This document shows, one piece after another, positions 16,631-25,383 of a stretch of DNA of 52,564 nucleotides (the stretch's first letter is position 1; the number at the start of each line of letters is the position of its first letter). A model generated the notes under the pieces. That model searched no databases, was not told where the DNA came from, and was given only the letters and a program-made list of their open reading frames with translations. Location of the stretch: assembly GCF_029533155.1 (NCBI RefSeq), contig NZ_JAIZDB010000022.1:1-52564 (forward strand). The letters run 5' to 3'. Position numbers and translations under genes: made by a program. This DNA is from Psychrobacillus antarcticus (GTDB taxonomy: Bacteria > Bacillota > Bacilli > Bacillales_A > Planococcaceae).

Positions 16631-17866
16631 TCATATATCTGCAATTTTTTTAAAATCATTCCCGGTTGGATTCTGGAACAATTGAATTCCAAACTCCGGT
16701 GCTACGGCAAAAAGATGGTCAAAGATATCTGCTTGAACCGTTTCATATACATCCCATTGTATATCATTTGTAAATGCATATATTTCTAATGGTAACCCGT
16801 TTTCGGTTGGCGCTAACTGTCTAACCATTAAGGTCATTTCCTGATGGATTCCAGAATGATGTTGAAGATAGGTGGTAATATAAGCTCTAAATACACCAAT
16901 ATTCGTAAGAGCTCTACCATTCACTCGATTGCTTTGATTAATTTTATTGCTCGTATTGTATTCTTCAATTTCACGTTCCCTATCCGTTACATAGTCGGAA
17001 AGATAGTCGATATTTTTATAGTTATTGATCATTTCCTCCGTACAAAATGAAATACTGTTTGTATCAATAAATAATGAACGCTTAATACGTCGTCCTCCAG
17101 ATTTTTGCATCCCTCGCCAATTTATAAAAGAATCGGATATGAGGGCATAGCTAGGAATCATCGTAATTGTTTTATCAAAGTTTTGTACCTTCACTGTATT
17201 AAGGGAGATATCAATAATGTCTCCGTCTGCGCCATATTTTGGCATTTCAACCCAGTCCCCAACCTGAACCATATCATTGGTCGACAACTGAATCCCCGCA
17301 ACAAGACCTAATAACGAATCTTTAAAAACCAACAAGAATACAGCGGAGAGAGCCCCAATTCCACTTAGAAGAATAAGTGGGCTCTTCCCGATTAGGTTCG
17401 CAATCAGTAGGATAATCCCAAGCGTTATGATAATAATTTTAAGGACCTGAATATATCCTTTAATAGGCTTAGTCCTAGATACTTCATAGGTTTGATAAAT
17501 ATCATTCATTGCATTTAAAGAGCTATTGATAATTACTAGCCCCATAATTATTAAATACGCAATTGCCCCATTTTCTATCAACTGTTGAATGGGTGATGGA
17601 AAAGTGAAAGCAAAATAATAAATAATAATCGCTGGAACTATATGTGATAGCTTATGAAAAACTTTCCTTTCTAAAAGAAGTTCATCCCAACGAAACTTAG
17701 TGTTTTTCACGACTTTAGAGATTATCCTGATTACTACCTTTTTAGTAATAAAATTAGCTACAAGACAGAGGGTCAATATTAAAAGAGTCATGGTAATAAT
17801 GGAAAGATACCCGACTAAGATAGCATCCATGCCAAAACTTAAAAGCAGGTTACGAATGTAATTCAT
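16631..17866 (-). CDS. MscS-family mechanosensitive channel (YbdG/MscM-like)
   Basis: 411 residues. There are four to five membrane segments in the first 190 residues (DAILVGYLSIITMTLLILTL; LIIMGLVIINSSLNAM; IITLGIILLIANLIG), then the pore-lining helix GIGALSAVFLLVFKDSLLGLVAGIQLS. The beta domain follows (DMVQVGDWVEMPKYGADGDIIDIS), then a cytoplasmic tail. The pore region and the PKYGADGDI loop place it with the YbdG-type small-conductance branch, which protects against osmotic downshock. GAGGTGA precedes the ATG. Single gene. Confidence 0.88.
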   Translation of the reverse strand: MNYIRNLLLSFGMDAILVGYLSIITMTLLILTLCLVANFITKKVVIRIISKVVKNTKFRWDELLLERKVFHKLSHIVPAIIIYYFAFTFPSPIQQLIENGAIAYLIIMGLVIINSSLNAMNDIYQTYEVSRTKPIKGYIQVLKIIIITLGIILLIANLIGKSPLILLSGIGALSAVFLLVFKDSLLGLVAGIQLSTNDMVQVGDWVEMPKYGADGDIIDISLNTVKVQNFDKTITMIPSYALISDSFINWRGMQKSGGRRIKRSLFIDTNSISFCTEEMINNYKNIDYLSDYVTDREREIEEYNTSNKINQSNRVNGRALTNIGVFRAYITTYLQHHSGIHQEMTLMVRQLAPTENGLPLEIYAFTNDIQWDVYETVQADIFDHLFAVAPEFGIQLFQNPTGNDFKKIADI

Positions 17867-18164
17867 CTATTTCACCTCATTGTATGTATTATAGTTATTA
17901 TCATTGTATGCAACTCATTTTTGTTATAAGTGTAATGAGGTAATAACCATTGTATCAGAAAAAACTGATCTTCACTTTCTATGACACTTCGCTAGGTAGT
18001 ATTCTAAGAAATAAACAAATATAGAAATGGATAGAGGAGATAGCTATGGGTAATTGAAGAAGATTGCAGGTTGAACTTTTTGATGAATGAAACAAGAATA
18101 AATTAATTGAGCAGTAATGGGTTTAAAAACGTGTCTGAAAGTATATTATGTGGTATTTCAAACA
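17867..18164. other. Intergenic region without a recognisable gene
   Basis: It holds the upstream region of the leftward channel gene, and on the right the terminator of the leftward permease. A short AGAGGAGATAGCTATG at about 18030 opens only a three-codon frame. No RNA gene was recognised. Confidence 0.5.
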
Positions 18165-18207
18165 AGAATCCCCCTGGAACAAGTAACACATGTTCCAGGG
18201 GGATTCT
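18165..18207 (-). terminator. Terminator of the permease gene, GGAACAAGTAACAC family
   Basis: AGAATCCCCCTGGAACA pairs perfectly with TGTTCCAGGGGGATTCT around AGTAACACA. It sits about 70 bp beyond the permease stop. The upper stem-loop recurs at 22457 and 26190 and, decayed, at 46622. Confidence 0.75.
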
Positions 18208-18277
18208 GATGTTTTATGAAACTGAATAATTGACTCATCTTAATTTGCCTTTATTACTAACGTCAAATACAAAACAA

Positions 18278-19702
18278 TTAGTTCTCCTGAACGACTTTAC
18301 TTTTTACTAAAGCTGCTTGATTGTTCTTTTTCTCTAATCTTAATTTATAGAACAGGAAACAGGCGATGAAAAAGCCTACACCATAGTACAGACCAACTCG
18401 CTGTGTCGGATCAAACGCTAAAAATACTAAGATCAGTAAACAAAACGCAATACAGAATAGCGGAACAAACGGATAGAAGGGAACTTTATAACCCAAATCT
18501 TCCAGTTTACCGCCATTCTTTATATATTGGCGACGAAACATTAATTGGGAAGCCGCAATTCCCATCCATGAAATAGTGACAGAAATCCCTGCGATCGACA
18601 TTAACAATACGAATACTGTGTCGGCCTCCATTACACTTGTCAATAATGATAGTAAAGAAAAAGCCATTGTGAATAGTAAAGCAGTAAGTGGAACTTTTCG
18701 TTTAGATAGACGACCGAACACTTTCGGCGCCATGCCTTCTTTTGCCATCGACCACAATAAACGAGTGGATGCATACAAACATGAATTTCCCACGGACAAA
18801 ATGGCAGTTAAAATAACAAAATTCATAATACTACCAGCGTACGGTATTCCAGCTAAATTCATTAACGTAACAAACGGACTTTCAAGCAATCCAAGTTCAG
18901 ATGCTGGGAAAATAGCTGATAGTACAATAATAGATGCAATATAAAATACGACAATTCTAATAATAATAGTACGAATAGCTTTTGGAATATTCTTTTCCGG
19001 GTTTTCTGTTTCTCCCGCTGCAATACCAACTAACTCAGATCCTTGGTAGGAGAAAATAACATTCATCATTGTGAGAAAAACAATAACAATTCCAGCTGGG
19101 AACAACCCTGAAGGTGCTAAATTGGTCGCAAGTGGTGCCGCTCTTTCTTCCATTGGTATAATTCCAAAAATCGCTGCAGCGCCAATGATAATAAACAGAA
19201 CTACCGCGACGACCTTAATACCTGCAAACCAAAACTCGGCCTCTGCAAAAGCTTTTGTTGTAAGCGCATTCAAAGCGAATAATAAAACCATGAAAATCGC
19301 ACACCATATCCAGATTGGAATGTCAGGGAACCAATGCTGCATTAGTATTCCGGCAGCCGTAAATTCCACTCCAGCTGTTGCAGCCGAACCTACAAAATAC
19401 ATCCATCCTAGTGAAAATCCTGCAGATGGACTAATATATCGAGTCGCATAAGTCTGAAAAGAACCTGTTACCGGCATATGAACAGCAAGTTCTCCAAGAC
19501 ATACCATCACCATATATAAGATTAAACCACCGAATAAGTAACCAAGAATAGCCCCTCCCGGACCTGCCTGATTAATCGTATAACCTGCATTTAAAAATAA
19601 TCCCGTCCCAATTACCCCACCAAGTGATAGCATAAACAAATGACGACTTTTCATCGAGCGATTTAATAGATTTTCTTGTGTTGAATCCCCAATATTAGAC
19701 AT
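18278..19702 (-). CDS. Amino acid permease, APC superfamily
   Basis: 474 residues and about 12 membrane segments. The N-terminal consensus GGVIGTGLFLNAGYTINQAGPGG and MPVTGSFQTYATRYISPSAGF are typical of the amino acid transporter (AAT) branch. The first frame opens with TTG at 19723, but AAGGGAGGG precedes the ATG at 19702. Downstream of two amidinotransferase-fold genes on the same strand, it probably imports their substrate, a (methyl)arginine-like or other cationic amino acid (inference). It is likely cotranscribed with them (113-bp gap). Confidence 0.85.
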   Translation of the reverse strand: MSNIGDSTQENLLNRSMKSRHLFMLSLGGVIGTGLFLNAGYTINQAGPGGAILGYLFGGLILYMVMVCLGELAVHMPVTGSFQTYATRYISPSAGFSLGWMYFVGSAATAGVEFTAAGILMQHWFPDIPIWIWCAIFMVLLFALNALTTKAFAEAEFWFAGIKVVAVVLFIIIGAAAIFGIIPMEERAAPLATNLAPSGLFPAGIVIVFLTMMNVIFSYQGSELVGIAAGETENPEKNIPKAIRTIIIRIVVFYIASIIVLSAIFPASELGLLESPFVTLMNLAGIPYAGSIMNFVILTAILSVGNSCLYASTRLLWSMAKEGMAPKVFGRLSKRKVPLTALLFTMAFSLLSLLTSVMEADTVFVLLMSIAGISVTISWMGIAASQLMFRRQYIKNGGKLEDLGYKVPFYPFVPLFCIAFCLLILVFLAFDPTQRVGLYYGVGFFIACFLFYKLRLEKKNNQAALVKSKVVQEN

Positions 19703-19815
19703 AATATTCCCTCCCTTATGCAATTATTTAGCTAAACCAATGCTACTTCTCTGCTTTTCGATTAGTACGAAATCATTACGGATGCAGGCACCTGTAGTGA
19801 TTCTAATTTTTTTTG

Positions 19816-20583
19816 TTAAGCTCTTAATGATAGGCAACTTAGACCACCGTCTTGTTTACGAACCTCTGACATATCCAACTCAATAGTTTCATAGCCTGCT
19901 TCTTTGAATTTTCGTTTCGTTTCGCTATATCCTTGTGGAATGATTACATAATCATTCACACGAATACAGTTTGCTGAATATTCATCCTCATCAGATATAA
20001 CAATTTTGTCATAAGAATCAAATGCAGGGTGATCAACAAATTCACCTGCAACGACCATTTTGTTGTTTCCTAAATAAGCAATACCTGTTTTCAAATGGAA
20101 AAACTTTTGTAACGGGATGATTGTTACTTCAAATCCTTCGCTTTCTAGAATTTCTTTTAACTGCAGTGCTCCTTCTTCATTTGTGCGTTCAGAAATTCCA
20201 ATATAAAAATTGTTATCTGCTTGTAAAATATCTCCACCATCAAGTGTTCCTGGTGATTTAATGTAATGTAACTTTTTATAAAAATCTTTTAAAACTCTTT
20301 CAATTTCAATAATTTCTCCATTTCGAGATTCCGCTCCCGGATTTGTAATTACGGCAAATTCTGATGTCAGCACGGCAGCATCTTCAACGAACGTTGAATC
20401 TGGAAATTCTTCGCTTGCTGGTAGTAGTGTTACTTCAACTCCACACTTTTTTAATGCTTCCACATATGCCTCATGCTGAACTAATAGTTTTTCATAATCC
20501 GGTTTCCCAAGATCTGAGGTTGTTAATCCTTCTACATAGCTCTTACCCGGTGTTTTTGCGATTACTTTTGTAAATTTACTCAT
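19816..20583 (-). CDS. Dimethylargininase-like (DDAH) hydrolase
   Basis: 255 residues of the guanidino-group-modifying (amidinotransferase/DDAH) fold. An early PDSTFVEDAAVL loop supplies the substrate acid. TLDGGDIL carries the acidic residue, FHLKTG the catalytic histidine (near 163), and the C-terminal GGLSCLSLR the nucleophilic cysteine. Length matches bacterial DDAH, which turns N-methylated arginine into citrulline and a methylamine. Arginine deiminase or citrullinase activity is possible. It lies 13 bp after the sister gene 20597-21469, with GGGGGAAATAAAA before the ATG. Confidence 0.8.
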   Translation of the reverse strand: MSKFTKVIAKTPGKSYVEGLTTSDLGKPDYEKLLVQHEAYVEALKKCGVEVTLLPASEEFPDSTFVEDAAVLTSEFAVITNPGAESRNGEIIEIERVLKDFYKKLHYIKSPGTLDGGDILQADNNFYIGISERTNEEGALQLKEILESEGFEVTIIPLQKFFHLKTGIAYLGNNKMVVAGEFVDHPAFDSYDKIVISDEDEYSANCIRVNDYVIIPQGYSETKRKFKEAGYETIELDMSEVRKQDGGLSCLSLRA

Positions 20584-20596
20584 TTTTATTTCCCCC

Positions 20597-21469
20597 TTAA
20601 TTTCTAATGACTGGACTTGTTAGACATGTTGGACCACCGGTACCTAATATACTGATTTCTCGTCCTTTGTATTCATAAACCGTTGCTCCTGCATCCAGCA
20701 ATTGTTGTTTCGTCGTTTCATTTCCTTCGATCATTACACACACACGTGGTGCAAGCGCTAGTACATTACATCCGAGATTATCGTACTCTGTCTTTAGAAC
20801 TTCTATTAATTGAATACCATGCTTTATCAGTAACTGACGGAAAAATACTGGCATCAATTGTGAATGAACCACCGCCAAATCTTTATCAACCATGCTTATA
20901 AAAGACATCAAGTGTAAGCATTCCGCTTCTCCTTGATCATGCGGAAGCTGTACAACGATGAACTCCTCTACATACGGAGCTGTTATTTCTTTGAGTTGGC
21001 GAATTGCTTCGTCGTTTGTACGGTATCCTCGGCCGACAACAATTGTATGATCATCTAACCAGATGATATCTCCACCATCTGATACTGCTTCTCCAGTTAA
21101 CTCTCCAATAATAGGAATCTCTTTTTCTTTGAGAAACTCTTTATAAACGGATGCCTCTGGCTGTCTTAATTTCTTACCTGATTTTAAAATAATGGCCCCA
21201 GCTGGCGTAAATTTCACCGGGTCATGCGCATAGATAGAATCTAATCCTACTTCGTCAGATACTGGAAGGTAGTCAATTTGCGGTACATGCTTTTCTAAAA
21301 TCTCAATGAATTTTTTATATTCACGAACTGCTTCTTCAAAATTTGGTTTTTCTAGATAATTGAATACTTTCCATTCATCGGATAAGTGTTCTTGACTAAT
21401 AAAGGCATCGTTTGGATGCTTTACAATTACTCGCTCTAACTTTTTATACATAGATGAGTTATAATCCAT
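20597..21469 (-). CDS. Amidinotransferase/DDAH-family hydrolase
   Basis: 290 residues, a second member of the same fold. SDGGDIIWLDD holds the acidic residues, ECLHLMSF the histidine, and GGPTCLTSP at the end the nucleophilic cysteine, so the triad is complete. It is longer and quite different from its neighbour, so it is probably not a simple duplicate; the two may handle different guanidino compounds or successive steps. It is first gene of the leftward operon, behind the predicted promoter at 21532-21560 and two palindromic operators. AGGAGG precedes the ATG. Confidence 0.78.
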   Translation of the reverse strand: MDYNSSMYKKLERVIVKHPNDAFISQEHLSDEWKVFNYLEKPNFEEAVREYKKFIEILEKHVPQIDYLPVSDEVGLDSIYAHDPVKFTPAGAIILKSGKKLRQPEASVYKEFLKEKEIPIIGELTGEAVSDGGDIIWLDDHTIVVGRGYRTNDEAIRQLKEITAPYVEEFIVVQLPHDQGEAECLHLMSFISMVDKDLAVVHSQLMPVFFRQLLIKHGIQLIEVLKTEYDNLGCNVLALAPRVCVMIEGNETTKQQLLDAGATVYEYKGREISILGTGGPTCLTSPVIRN

Positions 21470-21481
21470 TTATATTCCTCC

Positions 21482-21519
21482 TTTTCCGCTCACCGGAAAA
21501 CGTTTCCGTTTAACGGAAA
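21482..21519. promoter_or_regulatory. Two tandem palindromic operators (IclR-type)
   Basis: TTTTCCG-N5-CGGAAAA at 21482-21500 and TTTCCG-N5-CGGAAA at 21503-21519. The palindromes share the same half-sites and spacing, with centres 20 bp (two helical turns) apart. They lie between the leftward promoter and the start of its first gene, and directly upstream of the divergent IclR gene. IclR proteins bind such short palindromes as dimers or tetramers. From the position just downstream of the predicted transcription start, repression is the likely effect (inference). Confidence 0.75.
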
Positions 21520-21531
21520 TATTATATTTAA

Positions 21532-21560
21532 AATATATGTGTTTTATGATAAACTGTCAA
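21532..21560 (-). promoter_or_regulatory. Sigma-A promoter of the amidinotransferase-permease operon
   Basis: Read leftward: TTGACA (21560-21555), a 17-bp spacer, then TATATT (21537-21532). Expected transcription start is near 21525, immediately before the two operators. Confidence 0.72.
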
Positions 21561-21616
21561 TATATTTAGAATGTTAAATAATATTATTTTAGACTAATAA
21601 AAAAGGGGTGACTTAC

Positions 21617-22354
21617 ATGCAATCTATTATTCGTGCAATGACTGTTGCTAAAGTATTAGCAATTCATACCAATGAAAAAGGAGTAAGTATATCCGAGCTT
21701 TCTAAACAATGTGAGCTGCCACTTAGCACGATGCATAGATTACTACAAGCCATGATTAAACAGAGCATGGTGGAGCAAGATGAACACTCTAAGTTGTACC
21801 GTCTTGGCGTAGTTTGGCTAGAGTATGGTTTAAAGGTGTACGATACAATCGACTATGTGAGTAAAATTAGACCAGAGCTGGAACGCTTATCTAGAGAGGT
21901 AGAGGAGAGTGTCTATTTAAGTAAGCCTATTGGTGCAGAAGCGATGATTGTAGAAAGAATTGATAGCGAAAATAACCCAATCCGAATTTACGATCAACTA
22001 GGATTGCGTATTCCAATACATATTGGAGCAGCCAATAGGTCAATGCTTGCAGCTATGCCTAGATCCCAATCGGAAAGTATTTTGTCACAGCAATTGCCAC
22101 CCGACAAAATACCAAAGTTTCTACAAACACTCGACCAAATTTCGAAGCAAGGCTATGCAACTAGCCACTCTGAGCGAACGGAAGGCACATCATCTATCGC
22201 GGTTTCTATCAAAGACAGTCTGGGTCAAATCATTGGGGCTGTCAGCATTGGCGTTGTCAGTTTCAACCTAACGGAAGAACGTCTCGCATTCCTAACAAGT
22301 AAAGTAATCGAGACCGGTAATAATATATCTTTGAGACTAAGATCTAATAGCTGA
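21617..22354 (+). CDS. IclR-family transcriptional regulator
   Basis: 245 residues. The N-terminal winged HTH (AKVLAIHTNEKGVSISELSK, LPLSTMHRLLQAM) spans about 10-75, and a C-terminal effector domain follows (RPELERLSREVEESVYLS, IPIHIGAANRSMLAAMP, GYATSHSERTEGTSSIAVSI). AAAGGGG at 21602-21608 suits the ATG at 21617 rather than the in-frame GTG at 21608. It is divergent from the methylarginine-type operon, with paired palindromes between, so it probably controls that operon. The last 100 bp are duplicated at 46512-46612 beside a hairpin element. Confidence 0.9.
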   Translation: MQSIIRAMTVAKVLAIHTNEKGVSISELSKQCELPLSTMHRLLQAMIKQSMVEQDEHSKLYRLGVVWLEYGLKVYDTIDYVSKIRPELERLSREVEESVYLSKPIGAEAMIVERIDSENNPIRIYDQLGLRIPIHIGAANRSMLAAMPRSQSESILSQQLPPDKIPKFLQTLDQISKQGYATSHSERTEGTSSIAVSIKDSLGQIIGAVSIGVVSFNLTEERLAFLTSKVIETGNNISLRLRSNS

Positions 22355-22456
22355 AACAGCTAATGAAAAATGTTGCTTGCCCTTGGATAGGGATTTAATT
22401 GCTTTTGATTTTTGTGATTTTAGATTTCAAGGTTATTACTGTATTAATTTCATTCA

Positions 22457-22505
22457 AATAGAAACCCGTTGGAACGAGTAACACTTGTTCCAACGGGTTT
22501 CTATT
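22457..22505 (+). terminator. Terminator of the IclR gene, GGAACAAGTAACAC family
   Basis: AATAGAAACCCGTTGGAAC pairs with GTTCCAACGGGTTTCTATT around GAGTAACACTT. It is 102 bp after the stop. The core GGAACGAGTAACACTTGTTCC is shared with the terminators at 18165 and 26190. The remaining gap to 22669 carries no gene, only the untranslated leader of the next operon. Confidence 0.75.
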
Positions 22506-22669
22506 AGTTTCATGAAAACAAGTTTCTTCTTTTCTTCAACTAGGGATGTAGGTTTATTAGCTTATCTGATAATAATAGCCAGTCATTAAGAATACATTGT
22601 ATGAAAGGGAGTTGGTTTTCCTAATATGTGCGAGTTTACAATGTTTTACATTATAGAGGGGGACAAGCA

Positions 22670-23452
22670 TTGAAGAAGAAACTAATTTTGACCATCATTA
22701 CTTTAATTATCTTGAGTATTGTTGCAGGTTGCGGCTTTGGGGGAGGAAAAGTACTAGATCGAATGGAAAAATCAGAAGTGCTGAATGTTGCATTTGAGGG
22801 TACGTATCCACCATTTAACTATTTAGATGACAATGATGAATTAACCGGATTTGATGTAGATATTTCAAATGAAATTGCGAAAAGATTAGGAGTGAAGGCT
22901 AATTTTGTAACATCTAAGTGGGAAGGTTTAATAGGCGGTTTAAAGGCGGATAAATTCGATATTATTATTGGGCAGATGACTGTAACAGAGGAAAGGAAAA
23001 AAAGTGTAGATTTCACTGATCCATATGTTATTACAGGCTCGGTGTTAATCACACGTGAAGAAACAAATGATATTAGTAAACTGGAAGATATTAAAGGGAA
23101 AAAAGTTGGTGTTGGTGGTGGAACTACCTTTGAAGAAATTGCAAACAGTGTGGAAGGTGCTGACGTCAAGTTATATAAAGCATTTAGTGATTATCTAGAG
23201 GATCTTAAAAATGAAAGATTAGATGTCATTATTAACGACCAACTGTTAGTAAGCTATAACATTAAAGAAAATAATCTGCCGATAAAAGTTGCGAGTGATA
23301 TTCTTCAAGTAGATGAGATCGGAATGGCAGTTAACAAAGGTAACGAAGACTTTATTGAAAAGGTAAATGAGGCTCTAAGTGACATGAAAGCCGATGGAAC
23401 CTATAAAGAAATATATATAAAATGGTTTGGATCAGACCCTGTTGAACAATAA
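22670..23452 (+). CDS. Amino acid ABC transporter substrate-binding lipoprotein
   Basis: 260 residues. TTG start with GAGGGGGA just upstream, signal peptide, and lipobox VAGC. The mature protein has the family 3 binding-protein signature (VAFEGTYPPFNYLDDNDELTG, FDVDISNEIAKRLG, DIIIGQMTVTEERKKSVDFT). It delivers a polar amino acid to the permease at 24691. An in-frame GTG at 22628 would put 14 extra residues before the signal peptide and is rejected. Confidence 0.9.
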   Translation: MKKKLILTIITLIILSIVAGCGFGGGKVLDRMEKSEVLNVAFEGTYPPFNYLDDNDELTGFDVDISNEIAKRLGVKANFVTSKWEGLIGGLKADKFDIIIGQMTVTEERKKSVDFTDPYVITGSVLITREETNDISKLEDIKGKKVGVGGGTTFEEIANSVEGADVKLYKAFSDYLEDLKNERLDVIINDQLLVSYNIKENNLPIKVASDILQVDEIGMAVNKGNEDFIEKVNEALSDMKADGTYKEIYIKWFGSDPVEQ

Positions 23453-23492
23453 ATGAACAAAAGTATCAACATGATAAGGAGGGAAGGAAACC

Positions 23493-24647
23493 TTGCATAT
23501 TGTCGTTTTAGGTACAGGGATGATTGGCACAACGGTCGTATGTGAACTTGCTAAATTTACGGAAATAGACTTAATCACTGCTGTGGATGTGAGACAAGAG
23601 AGTATTGATAAATGTTTAGAAATCTCCAATAGTCCTAAAGTTATTGGGAAAGTTGCTTCATTAGAAACGAAAGAAGATATAGCTGAAGTGTTGAAGGGTA
23701 TCGATGTGGCGGTTGCTTGCCTTCCTCATTCTTTAAGTCTCGTTGCTATAAAAGCAGCAATAGAATCCAAATGCCATTTGGTAGATCTAGTAGGATCTAT
23801 GTTCAAAGAAAAAATAGAATTACATGAATCTGCGAGGGATGCAGGGGTAATTATCGTTCCAGGCTGTGGAGTAGCTCCTGGAATAACGAACTTTTTGGCG
23901 GCTCAAGGAATTGAGATGCTAGATGAAGCAGAAGAAGCGATTATGATTTGTGGGGGAATTCCAAGACATCCAGTTCCTCCATTATGGTATCAAGTTGTTT
24001 TTCGACTAGAAAGTGTGCTGGGTCTTTATACAAAACCCGCTATTGCAGTTGAAAATGGGAAACTTGTAGAATTATCTCCTTTATCAGGTTTAGAAAAGAT
24101 GACATTCCCTCTACCCGTAGGTAACTGTGAAGCTGTTATTACAGATGCTCATAGCACGGCTTATATACTAAAAGATAAAGTGAAAAACCTATACGAAAAA
24201 ACAGTTAGGTATCCTGGACATTGGGGCAAGATGGATGTTTTGGGAGAACTGGGATTTCTCGATAATAATCCTATTGAAATAGAGGGAGTTACGATAACGC
24301 CACGAGCTTTTGCAGAACGAGTTCTGGCACCGAAAATGATTGGAGCCTCTAATGAAGATGTAACCGTGCTAAGAGTCGAAGTTAGTGGCATAAAGGATGG
24401 GAAACCAACCAAATTTACATGGGAAATGGTTGACCTATACGATCACGAGCGAAAAATTACGTCTATGGCCAAAACTACGGCCATTCCTGCAGCAATAATG
24501 GCGAAATGGATTGCATGTAAAAAGATTATAGAGACAGGTGTCGTACCAGTAGAGAGCTTAATCATTAGGGAAAGATACCAACCATTTATGGAGGAGTTAA
24601 ATAATCTAGGAATTCAAATAGATTTTAAAGAGGATATTTTGAACTAA
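23493..24647 (+). CDS. Saccharopine dehydrogenase family, lysine 6-dehydrogenase-like
   Basis: 384 residues. An N-terminal NAD(P) Rossmann fold (VVLGTGMIGTTVVCELAK) is followed by the family catalytic domain: PGCGVAPGITNFLAAQG, ICGGIPRHPVPPLWYQ, KTVRYPGHWGKMDVL. These agree with thermophilic Bacillus lysine 6-dehydrogenase, which oxidises lysine to 1-piperideine-6-carboxylate with NAD. Other saccharopine dehydrogenase relatives are possible. TTG start with GGAGGG upstream. It lies between the binding protein and permease genes, so the imported amino acid is probably its substrate. Confidence 0.78.
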   Translation: MHIVVLGTGMIGTTVVCELAKFTEIDLITAVDVRQESIDKCLEISNSPKVIGKVASLETKEDIAEVLKGIDVAVACLPHSLSLVAIKAAIESKCHLVDLVGSMFKEKIELHESARDAGVIIVPGCGVAPGITNFLAAQGIEMLDEAEEAIMICGGIPRHPVPPLWYQVVFRLESVLGLYTKPAIAVENGKLVELSPLSGLEKMTFPLPVGNCEAVITDAHSTAYILKDKVKNLYEKTVRYPGHWGKMDVLGELGFLDNNPIEIEGVTITPRAFAERVLAPKMIGASNEDVTVLRVEVSGIKDGKPTKFTWEMVDLYDHERKITSMAKTTAIPAAIMAKWIACKKIIETGVVPVESLIIRERYQPFMEELNNLGIQIDFKEDILN

Positions 24648-24690
24648 GGGGAATATCAACCTTGTAATTCGTCGGAAAGGAGGTTGATGT

Positions 24691-25347
24691 ATGGATGTTA
24701 CGATAATTATTGATTCATTGCCATCCTTACTTAAGGCAACTTTAATGACTATATTATTGGCTGCGATATCTATTGTAATCGCGCTCATTATTGGATTTTT
24801 CACTGCGATTGTAAGAATACTAAAAGTAAAAATATTAAATGGAATTGCAACGACGTATGTTTCCATTATTCGTGGAACTCCTCTGCTTGTTCAGATCTTT
24901 GTCATTTACTATGGTTTACCGCAAATCGGTATTTCTTTAGATCCGATATCTTCAGGAGTAGTGGCGTTAAGTTTAAATGCTGGTGCTTACTTATCAGAAT
25001 CCTTTCGGGCATCAATACTTGCTGTGGATAATGGCCAGATGGAAGCGTCACTATCCATGGGAATGACGTATTCGCAAGCATTAAGGAGAATTATTCTCCC
25101 ACAGAGCCTTCGAATAGCTATTCCTACCTTATCCAACACATTTATTGTACTTATCAAAGATACCTCTCTAGTCTCCGTAATAACCGTAACCGAACTACTG
25201 CAAATGTCGAGTTTGATCATTGCGAAAACTTTTGAACCACTTACCATCTATTTACTAGCTGCGGCTATTTATTGGGTATTAATAACTTTCTTCACAACCA
25301 TTTTAGATAAACTAGAAGTTCGGTCGTCAAAATACTTGGTTCGATAG
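24691..25347 (+). CDS. Polar amino acid ABC transporter permease
   Basis: 218 residues and five membrane segments typical of the HisM/GlnP type. TTYVSIIRGTPLLVQIFVIYYGLP and the EAA-like loop GQMEASLSMGMTYSQALRRIILPQ are diagnostic. AAAGGAGG precedes the ATG. A single permease gene implies a homodimeric channel. Confidence 0.92.
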   Translation: MDVTIIIDSLPSLLKATLMTILLAAISIVIALIIGFFTAIVRILKVKILNGIATTYVSIIRGTPLLVQIFVIYYGLPQIGISLDPISSGVVALSLNAGAYLSESFRASILAVDNGQMEASLSMGMTYSQALRRIILPQSLRIAIPTLSNTFIVLIKDTSLVSVITVTELLQMSSLIIAKTFEPLTIYLLAAAIYWVLITFFTTILDKLEVRSSKYLVR

Positions 25348-25383
25348 GTGTAACGTATTGAATACGAATGATAGGAGATGTCT

